Source: Streptomyces silaceus
GTDB taxonomy: Bacteria; Actinomycetota; Actinomycetes; Streptomycetales; Streptomycetaceae
Direction: 5' to 3'
DNA length: 37,095 nucleotides
NCBI RefSeq assembly: GCF_001419745.1
Contig: NZ_LIRJ01000116.1
Span: 1-37,095 of the forward strand
Positions 8,053 through 18,302 of this stretch are shown piece by piece. Both the position numbers and the translations under genes were made by a program. Each line of letters starts with the position of its first letter. Positions within the stretch are counted from its first letter, which is position 1. The notes below the pieces were generated by a model. It made no database searches and had not been told where the DNA came from. It saw only the letters and a list, made by a program, of their open reading frames with translations.

Positions 8053-8181
8053 CCGTGTTTCTTCCTTCACATGTGGAGTGGATTGGGAGAAGAGGGCGGC
8101 TCAGGGGAAGGGGGCAGCCCAGGGGAAGGAGGCAGGTCGTCCGGAACGAGAGGGCACGTCGTCGCGGAACAACGCGGCGGC

Positions 8182-9747
8182 TCAGGACTCCTTGGGGCCG
8201 AACCACTGGTCGGCCGCCCTCTCGAACGCCTCACGGTCCAGATCCCCTCGGCCTGCCCAGACCACGAAGCCGTCAGGCCGGACGAGCACGGCGCCCAGGC
8301 CGAGGTCGTTCCTCGCCGTCCCGGACGCGTACCGCAGACGGCTCTGCCGGACCAACCCCGCCTCTCGCAAGCGGGCGTCGGCGCTGAAGTCGAGTACGAC
8401 TCCTCGTCCGTCCTGCATCAGGTCGCCCAGACACGTGCCGTCCTCGAGCCGGAAGTCCGGAGCGCTGCGGCCGACCAGCGGATGCTCGTCGCCCAGGTCG
8501 TAGCGGACGGACGATCCCGAGATCCTTTCGAACATGTACGTCGTCACGTCCTGCGTCTCGACCAGGTCGCGGAGCAGTCCCTGGACCGCCTGGCCCTGCG
8601 GGGTCGGCTGCATGGCCGCCGTCTGGGCCCGCGTCCAGTCGAGGACCCGGGCGCCGACCGGATGACGTTCACGGGTGTACGTGTCCAGCAGCCCGTCCGG
8701 CGCGTGCCCCCGCACGGTGGCCGCGAGCTTCCAGCCCAGGTTCAGGGCGTCGCCCAGTCCGGTGTTGAGTCCCTGCCCGCCCAGGGGCGAGTGGATGTGC
8801 GCGGCGTCGCCCGCGAGCAGGACGCGGCCCTGCCGGTAGGTCGTCGTCTGCATCGCCCGGTCGGTGAAGCTCGACGCGAGGTGGACTTCGCTGAGCGTCA
8901 CGTCGGTGCCGGACACCCGGCGCAGCACCGCCTGGAGATGTTCGCGCGTCGGCCGCCGCGAGCGATCGAACGCGCCGCCGTCGAAGTCCAGGACGCCGAT
9001 GTGTCCCTCCGAGAGCATCTGGAGGTACATGCCGTTCGGTGTCAGGTTGATCCCCGGGCTGAGCTTCTCGGGGTCGGCGAGGGTCGAGAGCATGACGTAA
9101 CCGGTGAACTGCGGTTCCGAGCCGACGAACTCGAAGCCCGCCAGCCGGCGCACGGTGCTGCGCCCGCCGTCGCAGCCGACGGCCCAGCGCGCCGTATACG
9201 CGTGCTCGCCCGCACGTACGATCACACCCTCCTCGTCCGTGTCTCCGTCCTTGTCTGCGTGCCCGCTCTGCGTGATGCCGGTGACGGTGACGCCTCGCCT
9301 GATCTCCACGCCGAGCTTGGCCGCCCGCTCGGACAACACCGTCTCGATCGCGGTGAGGTTGGTCATCACCGCGTCCGGCGCCGGGCTCGGCAGCCGGAAC
9401 GGCAGTGCGGCGAGGTCGACCTTGGCCGGGTCGAGCACCATGCCGGCGAAATGGCCCACGCCGCCACGCAGGGGCGTCGGTCCCGCCACGTCGAGGTCCG
9501 CGTCAAGATCCACGTCGGGTTCCTCATCGACACCGGACGCGGCCAGCAGCGGGTGCAGCAGGCCGCGGCGCTGGAACGCTTCGAGCGACGCGCCGAACAG
9601 ACCCCGCATCCCGAACTGGTCCGACCGCCACGGCGAGCCCGGCTCCGGCTCCCGTTCGAGCACCAGGACCGAGGTGCCCGCAAGGCCGAGATCGCAGGCG
9701 AGGAAGAGACCGACCGGGCCTGCGCCCACGATCACTACGTCGTGCAT
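8182..9747 (-). CDS. FAD-dependent aromatic-type monooxygenase (FAD_binding_3 family)
   Basis: 521 residues. N-terminal MHDVVIVGAGPVGLFLA is the Rossmann GxGxxG dinucleotide-binding motif with the acidic residue in LVLERE. CDGGRSTVRR is the DG motif, and GDAAHIHSP near residue 313, followed by GGQGLNTGLGDA, is the GD motif that contacts FAD ribose. The C-terminal about 130 residues form the thioredoxin-like domain seen in PheA/TfdB-type phenol and polyketide hydroxylases. The family inserts one oxygen using NAD(P)H. Start: ATG with AAAGGGGA upstream. Divergent from the AfsR-like regulator gene (219-base gap), which may control it. The substrate may be an aromatic or polyketide compound or an antibiotic; not decidable here. 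Confidence 0.88.
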   Translation of the reverse strand: MHDVVIVGAGPVGLFLACDLGLAGTSVLVLEREPEPGSPWRSDQFGMRGLFGASLEAFQRRGLLHPLLAASGVDEEPDVDLDADLDVAGPTPLRGGVGHFAGMVLDPAKVDLAALPFRLPSPAPDAVMTNLTAIETVLSERAAKLGVEIRRGVTVTGITQSGHADKDGDTDEEGVIVRAGEHAYTARWAVGCDGGRSTVRRLAGFEFVGSEPQFTGYVMLSTLADPEKLSPGINLTPNGMYLQMLSEGHIGVLDFDGGAFDRSRRPTREHLQAVLRRVSGTDVTLSEVHLASSFTDRAMQTTTYRQGRVLLAGDAAHIHSPLGGQGLNTGLGDALNLGWKLAATVRGHAPDGLLDTYTRERHPVGARVLDWTRAQTAAMQPTPQGQAVQGLLRDLVETQDVTTYMFERISGSSVRYDLGDEHPLVGRSAPDFRLEDGTCLGDLMQDGRGVVLDFSADARLREAGLVRQSRLRYASGTARNDLGLGAVLVRPDGFVVWAGRGDLDREAFERAADQWFGPKES

Positions 9748-9966
9748 GGGTATCCCCTTTCCGAAGACGGAGACGCCGGGCCTCTCGGCACGCTTCTCTT
9801 GGCGTGCCCGGAGCCGGTTCTCCGCGAGCGATGCGCCAAGAGTGCTCACGGGCCCTCACACGGCACGCACACGGCGCTGACACGGGACCTCGCCGTCACC
9901 GACACGAGCGCACACCACTGCTCCCCTCATGTGAGGCCCCAGCCATACGTGTGCGAAGCTCGGGGG

Positions 9967-12900
9967 ATGGACGGGGGTGCGCCGCTTCGTGTCACGCTGC
10001 TCGGCGCCTTTCAGGTGTCTCGCGGCGACACCGCCCTGCCCGTACCGGGGGCGCGGCTCAAGGCCCTGTTCGTACGGCTGGCGCTCGCCGGTGGCCACGC
10101 GGTCGACCCGACCGGCCTCATCGACGCGATCTGGGCCGAGGATCCGCCCGCAGGACCGGCGCATGCCCTGCAGGCCCTCGTATCGCGGCTGCGCAGGACT
10201 CTCGGCTCGGCGGGCGATGTCACGCAGATCGCCGGTGGCTACCGCCTCGCCGTGGACTCCGCCGACGTGGACGCGCTGCGCTTCGAGGAGCTCGCCGCCA
10301 TGGGCCGTCAGCACCTGCACGCCGGTCATCCGCGTGCGGCGGCCTCCGCGCTCGGTGGGGCCGTGGCGCTCTGGGGCGAGAGTCCCGGCGCCGAGCCCAC
10401 GGTCGTCGCCGCAGTGGCGCCCGCCGTCGCGACCCGGCTGGCCCACACCTCGGTCGAGGCCGTCATCGACCTCGCCGATGCCGAACTCACCCTGGGGCAG
10501 GCGGACATGGCCTCCGCCCGTCTGTCCGCCCTGCTCATCGAGCATCCCGTCCACGAACGTGCCGCCGCGCTCCTGATGGACGCGCTCGCCGCGCAGGGAC
10601 GCCAGGCCGAGGCCCTCGCCCGGTACGAACAGGTCCGCGATGCCTTGGCCGACGGCCTCGGCGCCGACCCGGGTGCCGCCCTGCGCGAGCGTCATCTGCG
10701 GATGCTGCGCGCGGACCACCCCACCACGTCCGAAAGGACCGCCCCGGCCGACGTAACCACCCCGACCGATCAACCGACCCAGGCCGCCCCGCCCGCCGCC
10801 CGGTCCACACGGTCCGCGCCGAGCAACCTGCCCGCGCCACTGACCAGTTTCATCGGCCGCGACGACGACCTCGCGCGGATCGGCACGCTGTTCGCCACCG
10901 CCCGGTTGGTGACCGTTCTCGGTCCCGGCGGCGCCGGCAAGACCCGCCTCGCCGTCGAAGCCGCCCGCCGTCACCAGCACGCCTACCGCGACGGCGTCTG
11001 GATGATCGACCTCGCCTCCGTCACCGAGCCCGCCAAGGTCGGCGCGGCGCTGCTGGCCGCGGCCGGGCTGCGCGGCTCGGCCCTGTTCGAGGCTTCGGCC
11101 CTGTCGCCGCACGGGCCGGGCCGTGAACTGGACGTGCTGACAGACCAGTTGGAGGGTCGAGAGACCCTGCTCGTGGTCGACAACTGCGAGCACCTCATCG
11201 ACGCCGTCGCCCATCTGGTCGCGGCGCTGCTGGCCCGCTGCGCCGGGCTGCGGGTGCTGGCCACCAGCCGGGAGCCGCTGGCGATCGACGGCGAGACGCT
11301 CGTCCCGCTCGGCCCGCTCCCCCTACCCGCACCGGACGCGGACGCCGGTCAGGCCCGCCGAGCCGCGTCGACGCAGTTGTTCGTCGAGCGGGCGGCGGCC
11401 GTGCGGCCCGGGTTCGACGTCGACGAGCACCGCCTCGTCGACGTACTGCGCATCGTGCGCGGACTCGACGGTCTGCCGCTCGCGCTCGAACTGGCCGCGG
11501 CCCGTCTGCGTACGTTCTCGCTGTCCGACCTGGCCGCCGGGCTGTCGGATCGGTTCCGCCTGCTCGCCAACGGCAACCGGACCGCTCTCCCCCGGCACCG
11601 CACGCTCCACGCGGTCATCGCGTGGAGCTGGGATCTGCTCGGCGTGGACGAGCGCACGCTCGCGGAGCGGATCGCGGTGCTGTCCGGTGGTGTCACGCCG
11701 GCTTCGGCTGCCGCGGTCTGTGCCGGGACCGGGGTGCCGGCCGGTGAGGTCCGGGAGCTGCTCGCGGGCCTGGTCGACCGTTCGTTGCTGCAGCTCGCTC
11801 CGGACAGCGGGCGGTACCGGATGCTGGAGACCGTCCGCGCGTACGGCCTGGAGCGCCTCGCCGAGTACGGCGATCTGGCGCGCGTACGGGACCTGGCCGC
11901 CCGCTACTTCGCCGCACTGGTGGCGCGCCACGAGCCGTTGCTCCGCGGCCCCGGGCAGCTCGACACGCTCCACATGCTGAGTGCCGAGTACGACAACGTG
12001 CTCGCCGCGCTCCGCCACTTCCACGACAGCGGCGACGCCGACGCCGCGACCCGGCTCGCGGTCGACCTCATCTGGTGCTGGCACATGCTCGGCCGCGACG
12101 TCGACGCGGCCCACTGGCTCGGCGAGACGGTCGCGTTGCCGACCGAACGACCGAGTGTCGAGCGCGACATCGCCGAAGGGATCCTGCGGCTCGGCGTCAT
12201 CGACATCCCCAGCAGACAGGCCGATGACACCCTTAAGGAGCGGCGCACGGCGGTACGGGGCCTCACTGAGCGGCTGCGCGGGCGTCCGGAGCTGCCCGGC
12301 TTCGGCGGCGCGCTGATCGCGATCAGGCTGGCCTCGCTGGAGGGGAACGGCGCGTCGTCACCGTCCTTCCAGCAACTGGCCGACGGTCCGGACGTGTGGC
12401 TGGCCGGCCTCGCCCTCATGTTCCAGGCCCACTTCGCCGAGAACGAGGGCCATCTCGACCAGGCGCGACACCACATGGTCGCCGCCCTGGACCGTTTCGA
12501 GCGGACGGGCGACCGCTGGGGCCTGGCCAAGGTGCTGCCGCTGCGCGCGCTGTTGCGACAGTACGACGGCGATCTCGACGGCGCGCTGGCCGACCTGGAC
12601 GAGGCCACACGGCTGGCCCGCGCGTTCGGGACGCTCAACCCCAGCGACGAGATCTTCATCGACCTGCGCCGGATCGAGGTGCACGCGCGGCTCGACGAGA
12701 CCGCGCGGGCGGCCGAGCTGATCGCCGTGTCCCGGGAGCGCGCGCTGGGCTCGACATCACCCGAGATGGCGGTGCTGCTCGACGCGCGGGAGGCCCATCT
12801 GCGGGTGCGGGTCGGTGACACGGACGGGGCTCGTGCGCTGGTCGAGTCGGCCGAGCGCGGGGTGTCCGAGCAGCTGCGCTCGTCCGCGGGCGAGCACGGG

Positions 12901-13316
12901 CGGGCGCTGGTCGCCACGGCGCGCGGTGCGCTCTGCATCGAACTCGGCGACGCGCCGGGCGCCGAGGAAGCGCTGGGCCGCGCCTACGCGGCGGCGGTCG
13001 CCAGCGGGGACCTGCCGTTCCTGGCGACGGTGGCGGTCACCGTGGCCGGCCTCGCCGCGCTGCACGGGCGGCACCGGGACAGCGCCGCCGTCCTCGGCGC
13101 GGCGGCCCGCCTGCGCGGCGCCCACGACCGTACCGATCCGCACGTCCGCACACTGACGCCCGCGGCCTGGCGGCACTGGGCGAGGAGCGCTTCACCGAAG
13201 CGTACGAGTCCGGTTGGCGACTGGACGCGACGGAGGCGCTGCACCGAACCGATCCTGCACGACTGTTCCGCGTGGCGCTGCCCGGACCAGATGGACCGCA
13301 AGCGCGCCGACAGTAA
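9967..13316 (+). CDS. AfsR/SARP-type regulator with C-terminal frameshift
   Basis: About 1,116 residues if one lost base is restored. Domains: winged-helix OmpR/SARP DNA-binding (about 4-98, LRVTLLGAFQV start), BTAD (about 100-245), a Pro/Thr linker, NB-ARC ATPase (P-loop GPGGAGKTR at 319-327; Walker B LLVVDNCEH near 401-409; GLPLALELAA), then TPR-like repeats to the end. Such proteins activate biosynthetic clusters in response to nucleotide and phosphorylation signals. Near 13158 the frame breaks: the unshifted frame runs on to 13581, overlapping the sulfotransferase, with poor coding character. The frame one base back gives GLAALGEERFTEAYESGW, the normal end of this family, and stops at TAA 13314-13316. 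Either a real mutation or a sequencing error. No clear ribosome site at the ATG. Confidence 0.85.
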
Positions 13317-13381
13317 CTCCCGCTACCGCCCTCGTGGCGAACACCTTCACCTGAGCTGGGGCTCTGCGAGGAGATGTCCCC

Positions 13382-14488
13382 ATGCCACCTGGTGCGCCCG
13401 GCATGGATGTGTTGAGCTGCACGAGCCCCGGAAGACCCGATCTGTGCCTTCGGAGAGTGACCTTGCGCAGCTTGACCTTCGTCATCGGTACCGGCCGCAG
13501 CGGCTCCACCGCGCTGTCCGGCATCCTGAACACCCACCCGGACGTGCTCAGCCTCAACGAGTACATGGCCTCGGTCGGTGACACGGCCTTCCCTGAAGGC
13601 CGGGTTTCGGGCGCGGAGTTCTGGGAGGCCCTCTTCAAGCCCACCCCGTACTTCGCGAGCATGATCCGCAGTGGGCTGCTGATGCCGGAGTTCCTCTACA
13701 CCCGCCGCCCGGGGCGGTATGCGGCGGAGACCACCGGCATTCCCGCGCTCTCCCTCATGGTGCTGCCCCACCTCACCGACGACCCCGACGCCCTGCTCGA
13801 CGAGATCCACGCGGCGGTCGCCGGCTGGCCGGTGCGCACCGCCGCCGAACATCACGAGGCACTCTTCGAGTTGCTCGGCGCGCGGTTCGGCCGCACGGCC
13901 GTGGTGGAGCGCTCCGGGTACTCGACGGGCTGGGCGCCAGGGCTGCACGAGACTTTTCCGTACGCGAAGTTCGTGCACCTCTTCCGGGACGGGCCGGACT
14001 GTGCGCTGTCCATGAGCCGTCACGTGGGGTACCGCGTGATCACGCTGATGCGGGAGATCGGGGAGCGGACGGGCGTCGAGAGCTTCGGCGACCTGACGGA
14101 GGAGCAGGTGCGGTCGCTGCCGCCTGATCTGGCGGCGCTGCTCGCCGACCGCTTCGACCCCGCCCTCGTACGCGACCGGGACTTCCCGCTGCGACGGTTC
14201 GGCGACCTGTGGTCCGAACTCGTCGTCCAGGGCGCCCGGTTCCTCGACGGTCTGCCGGACGATCAGCGCTTGACGCTCTCCTACGAGGATCTCCTCGACG
14301 ATCCCCGCGGGGAACTCACGCGCCTCGCCGCGTTCGTCGGGGTCGAGGCGTCCCCGCAGTGGCTGGACGGCGCGTGCGCCCAGCTCGACGACAGCCGCCG
14401 CGGCTCGGCGGCCAAGCAGTTGACGTCCGTCGCGTTCGAGGAGCTGAGGCAGAGCTGTGCCTCGGGGACGCGCGTCCTGGAGCGGTAG
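13382..14488 (+). CDS. sulfotransferase family protein
   Basis: 368 residues. GTGRSGST at about 36-43 is the 5'-phosphosulfate-binding loop that holds PAPS, and VHLFRDGPDCALSMSRH (F201-R202-D203) is the 3'-phosphate-binding motif. SYEDLLDDPRGELTRLAAFVGV is the typical dimer/cofactor region. It would transfer sulfate from PAPS to a hydroxyl or amine of a small molecule or glycan. The ATG at 13382 has a strong GAGGAG site about 8 bases upstream; GTG 13457 and TTG 13463, closer to the fold, are alternatives because CGGAGAG precedes them. It follows the AfsR-like gene by 65 bases and could be co-transcribed, making a sulfated product of the neighbouring oxidation genes conceivable. Confidence 0.85.
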   Translation: MPPGAPGMDVLSCTSPGRPDLCLRRVTLRSLTFVIGTGRSGSTALSGILNTHPDVLSLNEYMASVGDTAFPEGRVSGAEFWEALFKPTPYFASMIRSGLLMPEFLYTRRPGRYAAETTGIPALSLMVLPHLTDDPDALLDEIHAAVAGWPVRTAAEHHEALFELLGARFGRTAVVERSGYSTGWAPGLHETFPYAKFVHLFRDGPDCALSMSRHVGYRVITLMREIGERTGVESFGDLTEEQVRSLPPDLAALLADRFDPALVRDRDFPLRRFGDLWSELVVQGARFLDGLPDDQRLTLSYEDLLDDPRGELTRLAAFVGVEASPQWLDGACAQLDDSRRGSAAKQLTSVAFEELRQSCASGTRVLER

Positions 14489-14690
14489 CCGCCCGGCGCC
14501 TCCCCTCCTCCAGCTCATCTCCCCCTCCATGCCTCCGCCAGATCTACGGCGTGGCTTCGCCGTACTCCAGTTTTTCCTTTCTGTGGACAAAGTATGGACG
14601 CGCTCCGAAGTCGTCCCTACGCTGAGCGTCGCTTTGCCACAGAGATCTGCGTAACCCATGCCGGAACACCGGAACCACGCAGGAGGAAGA

Positions 14691-17600
14691 GTGAAGCCAC
14701 GCCCCGGGCCGATGTCCGGCTCCCCCCGCCGCAGAGCTCGAAGATCCACCGGTGCGCTGCTCACCGCCTTCCTCGGCTGTGGACTGCTCACCGGCGGACT
14801 GCTCTCCCCCGCCGCGGCCGCCAAGGACGATCCCCGCCCCTTCGCGGACCTGCCGCCGCAGGAACCCGGCGTGACCTTACGGGTGTTCGACGTCCAGACC
14901 CCGCTCAAGAAACTGTGCGACCTGAAGCCCGCACAGACCCCCAATGTCGACAAGCTGATCCCGGCGGCCGACTGGAAGTCCACCGAGGGCTTCGGGTTCA
15001 GCGACAACTTCGTGTCGCAGATCATCGGCAACCTGAACGTGCCCGAGGCCGGCTCGTACGACTTCCGGCTGATCAGCGACGACGGCTCGCGGCTGTTCCT
15101 CGGCGACCGGCGGGTCATCGACCACGACGGGCTGCACGGCGCCGAGCCCAAGGACGGGTCGATCACCCTCAACGCCGGATACCAGTCGCTGCGCATCGAC
15201 CACTTCGACGCGGGCGGCGACCAGCAGGTCACCCTGCAGTGGAAGCCGCCGGGGGCCGACGGGTTCACCACCGTGCCGAACTCCGTGCTCAGCACGGACG
15301 CCGACGTCGTACGGGTCACGGCACCGGGCCGCAAGGAGTGCGAGGGCACGCACGACACCCCCGGCGACGGCCTGCCGCTCACCGAGGTCAATCCCGGCTA
15401 CAAACTGACCGACCTGCGCCCCAAGGGCTTCGAACCGCAGGTCTCCGCGATGGACTGGCTGCCCGACGGGCGGCTCGCGATCTCCACGTGGAGCGGCAGC
15501 ACGGAGACGAAGGGCGAGGTCTACCTCCTCGACCACGTCACCGGTGCCACCGGGCCCGACAAGGTCACGTACAAGAAGATCGCCGACGGGCTCAAGGAGC
15601 CGATGGGCATCAAGTACGTGGACGGAAAGCTCTACGTGTCGGAGAAGCACCAGCTGACCGAGTTGAACGACACGAACGGCGACGACGTCACCGATGAGAA
15701 GCGGAAGATCGCCGAATGGCCGTACGGCGGGAACTTCCACGAGTTCGCCTTCGGTCTGCTCTACGACAAGGGCGACTTCTACCTGAATCTGTCCGTCGCG
15801 ATCAACTACGGCGGCGCGACGACCGATCCGCAGCCCGCGCCGAACCGCGGCACGACCATCAAGGTCAACAAGGCGACGGGCCAAGTGAGTTACATCGCCG
15901 GAGGTCTGCGCACCCCGAACGGCATCGGACGCGGTCCGGGCGGCGACCTGTTCGTCGCGGACAACCAGGGCGGCTGGCTGCCCGCTTCCAAGCTCGTCCA
16001 CATCAAGCAGGACCGGTTCTTCAACCACCACATGAACCCGGACGGGCCCTACGACGACCAGCCCGTCACCAAGCCGGCGCTCTGGCTTCCGCAGAACGAG
16101 ATCGCTAACTCGCCCAGTACACCCATGCAGTTGAAGAAGGGCCCGTTCGCCGGGCAGATGGTCTTCGGCGACGTGACGTACGGCGGGCTGCAGCGGGCCG
16201 ACCTGGAGAAGGTCGGCGGTGAGTACCAGGGTGCCGTGTTCCGGCACACGCAGGGCCTGGAGTCGGGGATCACGCGGATCAGCGAGGGCCCCGACGGCGC
16301 GATCTACACCGGGGGCCTCGGCGCCGACGGCAACTGGGGCCAGGCGGGCAAGCTCCGCTTCGGTCTGCAGAAGCTGACGCCGAGCGGCAGGACGGCCTTC
16401 GACATCAAGACGATGCGCGCCACGCGCGACGGCTTCGAACTCACCTACACCAAGCCCCTGTCGGAGGAGACCGCGGCCAAACTCACCAAGGGCGCGTACT
16501 CCGTAGAACAGTGGCGCTATGTGCCGACGCCCGCGTACGGCGGTCCGAAGGTGGACGAGGAGTCGCTGCCGGTGGCGTCGGCGAAGCTCTCCGACGACCG
16601 CCGCAAGGTGCGGCTGACCATTCCCGGCCTGAAGTCGGACCGTGTGGTCCACGTCCGTTCGCCCCGCCCGTTCTCGTCCGCCGAGGGCGAGCAGCTGTGG
16701 TCCACCGAGGCCTGGTACACCCTCAACACCAAGCCGGGGCCGCAGGAGCCCGTCACCACGTACGACGCCGAGGCCGCCCACCTGTCCGGCGGCGCGGGCA
16801 TCGACACCGGGCACACCGGCTACACCGGCGGCGGCTTCGTCGACGGCTTCGGCGACAAGGGCGCGAAGGCGACCTTCGACGTCGTGGTCGACAAGAAGGG
16901 CGCGTACGACGTGGGCCTGCGCTACGCGAACGGCCCGCACCCCTCCCCCGGCACCAAGACGATCGGAGTGAGCGTCAACGGCGGCGCGGCGAAGCAGACG
17001 AGTCTGCCGTCCACGGGTGAGTGGAAGCGCTGGTCCACCAGGACCGAGCGGCTCGACCTGCGCGCGGGCCGCAATACGATCACGTACGCCGTCGGGGCCG
17101 AGGACACCGGCCATGTGAACCTCGACGCGATCGACGTGCGCAGGCCGGGCGCCCGCATCGACCTGTTCTCGGGCGGCAGCGTCTCCACCGCCTGGCAGCA
17201 CTCCGACGGCCGCAGCCCCGAGTGGCCGCACACCGCGGAGAAGTCCATGGAGGTCTGCTGCGACGACCTGCGCACGAAGCAGCACTTCAAGGACTTCACG
17301 CTGCACGTCGAGTTCCGGGTGCCGAAGCTCCCGGACGACGTCACCGGGCAGGACCGCGGCAACAGCGGGGTGTATCTGCAGGAGCGTTACGAGGTGCAGA
17401 TCCTCGACTCGTTTGGCGTGGAGAAGCTCGCGAACAACGAGGCCGGGGCGATCTACCTGAAGAAGGCCGCCGACCTCAACGCGTCCACGGCGCCGGAGAC
17501 CTGGCAGACGTACGACATCACCTTCCGCGCCGCCCGCTTCGACGCGGACGGCAAGAAGACGTCGGACGCGCGGGTCACGGTGGTCTGGAACGGCAAGAAG

Positions 17601-17735
17601 GTGCACGACGACGTGGCCATCGACGGTCCGACGGGTGCGGGTGACCCGGAGTCGGCGGCGGCCGGGGCGATTCGGCTGCAGGACCACGGCAACAAGGTTC
17701 GCTTCCGCGATGTGTGGGTGGAGCCGCTGTCCTGA
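14691..17735 (+). CDS. secreted PA14 / sugar-dehydrogenase-like propeller / CBM / DUF1080 multidomain protein
   Basis: 1,014 residues from GTG, which follows AGGAGGAAGA; an upstream ATG at 14658 has no ribosome site. Twin-arginine-rich N terminus (RRRARRS) then a hydrophobic segment and AAAA cleavage near 44. Domains: PA14 carbohydrate-binding sandwich (about 60-200, RLISDDGSRLFLG); a six-blade glucose/sorbosone-dehydrogenase-type propeller (about 229-560, with GLRTPNGIGRGPGGDLFVADNQG); a linker; a CBM6/35-type module (about 690-815, YDAEAAHLSGG... TGYTGGGFVDGF); and a DUF1080/3-keto-disaccharide-hydrolase jelly roll (about 819-1012, NSGVYLQERYEVQILDSFG). This points to extracellular binding and modification of a glycan, perhaps cleaving oxidised (3-keto) glycosides. 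It stands alone and ends at a strong terminator. Confidence 0.87.
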   Translation: MKPRPGPMSGSPRRRARRSTGALLTAFLGCGLLTGGLLSPAAAAKDDPRPFADLPPQEPGVTLRVFDVQTPLKKLCDLKPAQTPNVDKLIPAADWKSTEGFGFSDNFVSQIIGNLNVPEAGSYDFRLISDDGSRLFLGDRRVIDHDGLHGAEPKDGSITLNAGYQSLRIDHFDAGGDQQVTLQWKPPGADGFTTVPNSVLSTDADVVRVTAPGRKECEGTHDTPGDGLPLTEVNPGYKLTDLRPKGFEPQVSAMDWLPDGRLAISTWSGSTETKGEVYLLDHVTGATGPDKVTYKKIADGLKEPMGIKYVDGKLYVSEKHQLTELNDTNGDDVTDEKRKIAEWPYGGNFHEFAFGLLYDKGDFYLNLSVAINYGGATTDPQPAPNRGTTIKVNKATGQVSYIAGGLRTPNGIGRGPGGDLFVADNQGGWLPASKLVHIKQDRFFNHHMNPDGPYDDQPVTKPALWLPQNEIANSPSTPMQLKKGPFAGQMVFGDVTYGGLQRADLEKVGGEYQGAVFRHTQGLESGITRISEGPDGAIYTGGLGADGNWGQAGKLRFGLQKLTPSGRTAFDIKTMRATRDGFELTYTKPLSEETAAKLTKGAYSVEQWRYVPTPAYGGPKVDEESLPVASAKLSDDRRKVRLTIPGLKSDRVVHVRSPRPFSSAEGEQLWSTEAWYTLNTKPGPQEPVTTYDAEAAHLSGGAGIDTGHTGYTGGGFVDGFGDKGAKATFDVVVDKKGAYDVGLRYANGPHPSPGTKTIGVSVNGGAAKQTSLPSTGEWKRWSTRTERLDLRAGRNTITYAVGAEDTGHVNLDAIDVRRPGARIDLFSGGSVSTAWQHSDGRSPEWPHTAEKSMEVCCDDLRTKQHFKDFTLHVEFRVPKLPDDVTGQDRGNSGVYLQERYEVQILDSFGVEKLANNEAGAIYLKKAADLNASTAPETWQTYDITFRAARFDADGKKTSDARVTVVWNGKKVHDDVAIDGPTGAGDPESAAAGAIRLQDHGNKVRFRDVWVEPLS

Positions 17736-17788
17736 CGATGGGTGAGCCCGGCGATCCGCCGTACCGGCGGTTCGCTGTCCTCACCGAG

Positions 17789-17822
17789 CCCCTGCCGACG
17801 ACTCCCGGGTCGTCGGCAGGGG
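17789..17822. terminator. bidirectional terminator between convergent genes
   Basis: A 13-bp perfect stem: CCCCTGCCGACGA (17789-17801) pairs with TCGTCGGCAGGGG (17810-17822) around an 8-base loop, followed by TTTCGC on the plus strand. It sits between the convergent DUF1080-protein gene and the OsmC gene and can serve both. Confidence 0.88.
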
Positions 17823-17861
17823 TTTCGCACGATCAGCCGCTGCCGGGAGGGGCCTCCCTGG

Positions 17862-18302
17862 TCATCCGCCGGCGAAGAGAGTGGTCCCGTCAGGCCCTTG
17901 CGCCTCGACGCGGGCGCCGTGTTCGACGGTGCGGCTGACGGTGCAGTACTTCTCGTGGGTCAGGCGGATGGCGCGCTCCAGTGTCTCGGCGGCCTTGCCG
18001 TCGCCCTCGGGCAGGTCGATTTCGTAGGAGACCCGGACGACGCCGACGCGGCCGTCGTCCTCGGGCCGGGACACCGAGTCGACGGTGATGCGCAGCCCGT
18101 CGTGCTCGACGGTGCGGGCCGTGCGGTCCACGACGAGTCCGCCGCAGCCGCCGAGCGCCGCGAGGAGGAGTTCGACGGGGGTGAAGGAGGGCTGGGCGTC
18201 GGGGTTGTCGGCGGCGGCGATGCGGACCTCGGCGCCGCGGTCGTTGCGGGCGGTCCAGTCGCGTTCGCCGTTGCGTACGGTCTCGATGCGGTAGTCGGCC
18301 AT
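17862..18302 (-). CDS. OsmC-family peroxiredoxin-like protein
   Basis: 146 residues. The two family cysteines are present: C53 in LLLAALGGCGG and C120 in THEKYCTVSRTV. In OsmC/Ohr proteins these form the peroxidatic and resolving pair that reduces organic hydroperoxides in the cytoplasm. The internal TPVELLLAALGGC helix and the VSYEIDLPEGD strand match the family; length is normal. The sequence is closer to the YhfA/OsmC-like branch than to classical Ohr. ATG start at 18302; no clear ribosome site. Convergent with the DUF1080-protein gene. Confidence 0.85.
   Translation of the reverse strand: MADYRIETVRNGERDWTARNDRGAEVRIAAADNPDAQPSFTPVELLLAALGGCGGLVVDRTARTVEHDGLRITVDSVSRPEDDGRVGVVRVSYEIDLPEGDGKAAETLERAIRLTHEKYCTVSRTVEHGARVEAQGPDGTTLFAGG

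Noticed and set aside
7615..9966. Plus-strand open frame upstream of the AfsR-like start
   Set aside because: It is antisense to the SGNH hydrolase and the monooxygenase, both with full motif sets; the regulator's domain begins right at ATG 9967.
13150..13170. Programmed -1 frameshift in the AfsR-like gene
   Set aside because: No X-XXY-YYZ slippery heptamer is present at the junction, and no such mechanism is known for this family.
13317..13581. Extension of the AfsR-like reading frame to 13581
   Set aside because: The extension overlaps the sulfotransferase, has no family similarity and poor codon bias. The family-like C terminus lies in another frame ending at 13316.
14877..17687. 936-codon minus-strand open frame opposite the DUF1080-protein gene
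   Set aside because: It is a by-product of high GC in the antisense frame; composition is Val/Arg/Gly-rich without domains, and the plus strand has clear domains, signal peptide and ribosome site.
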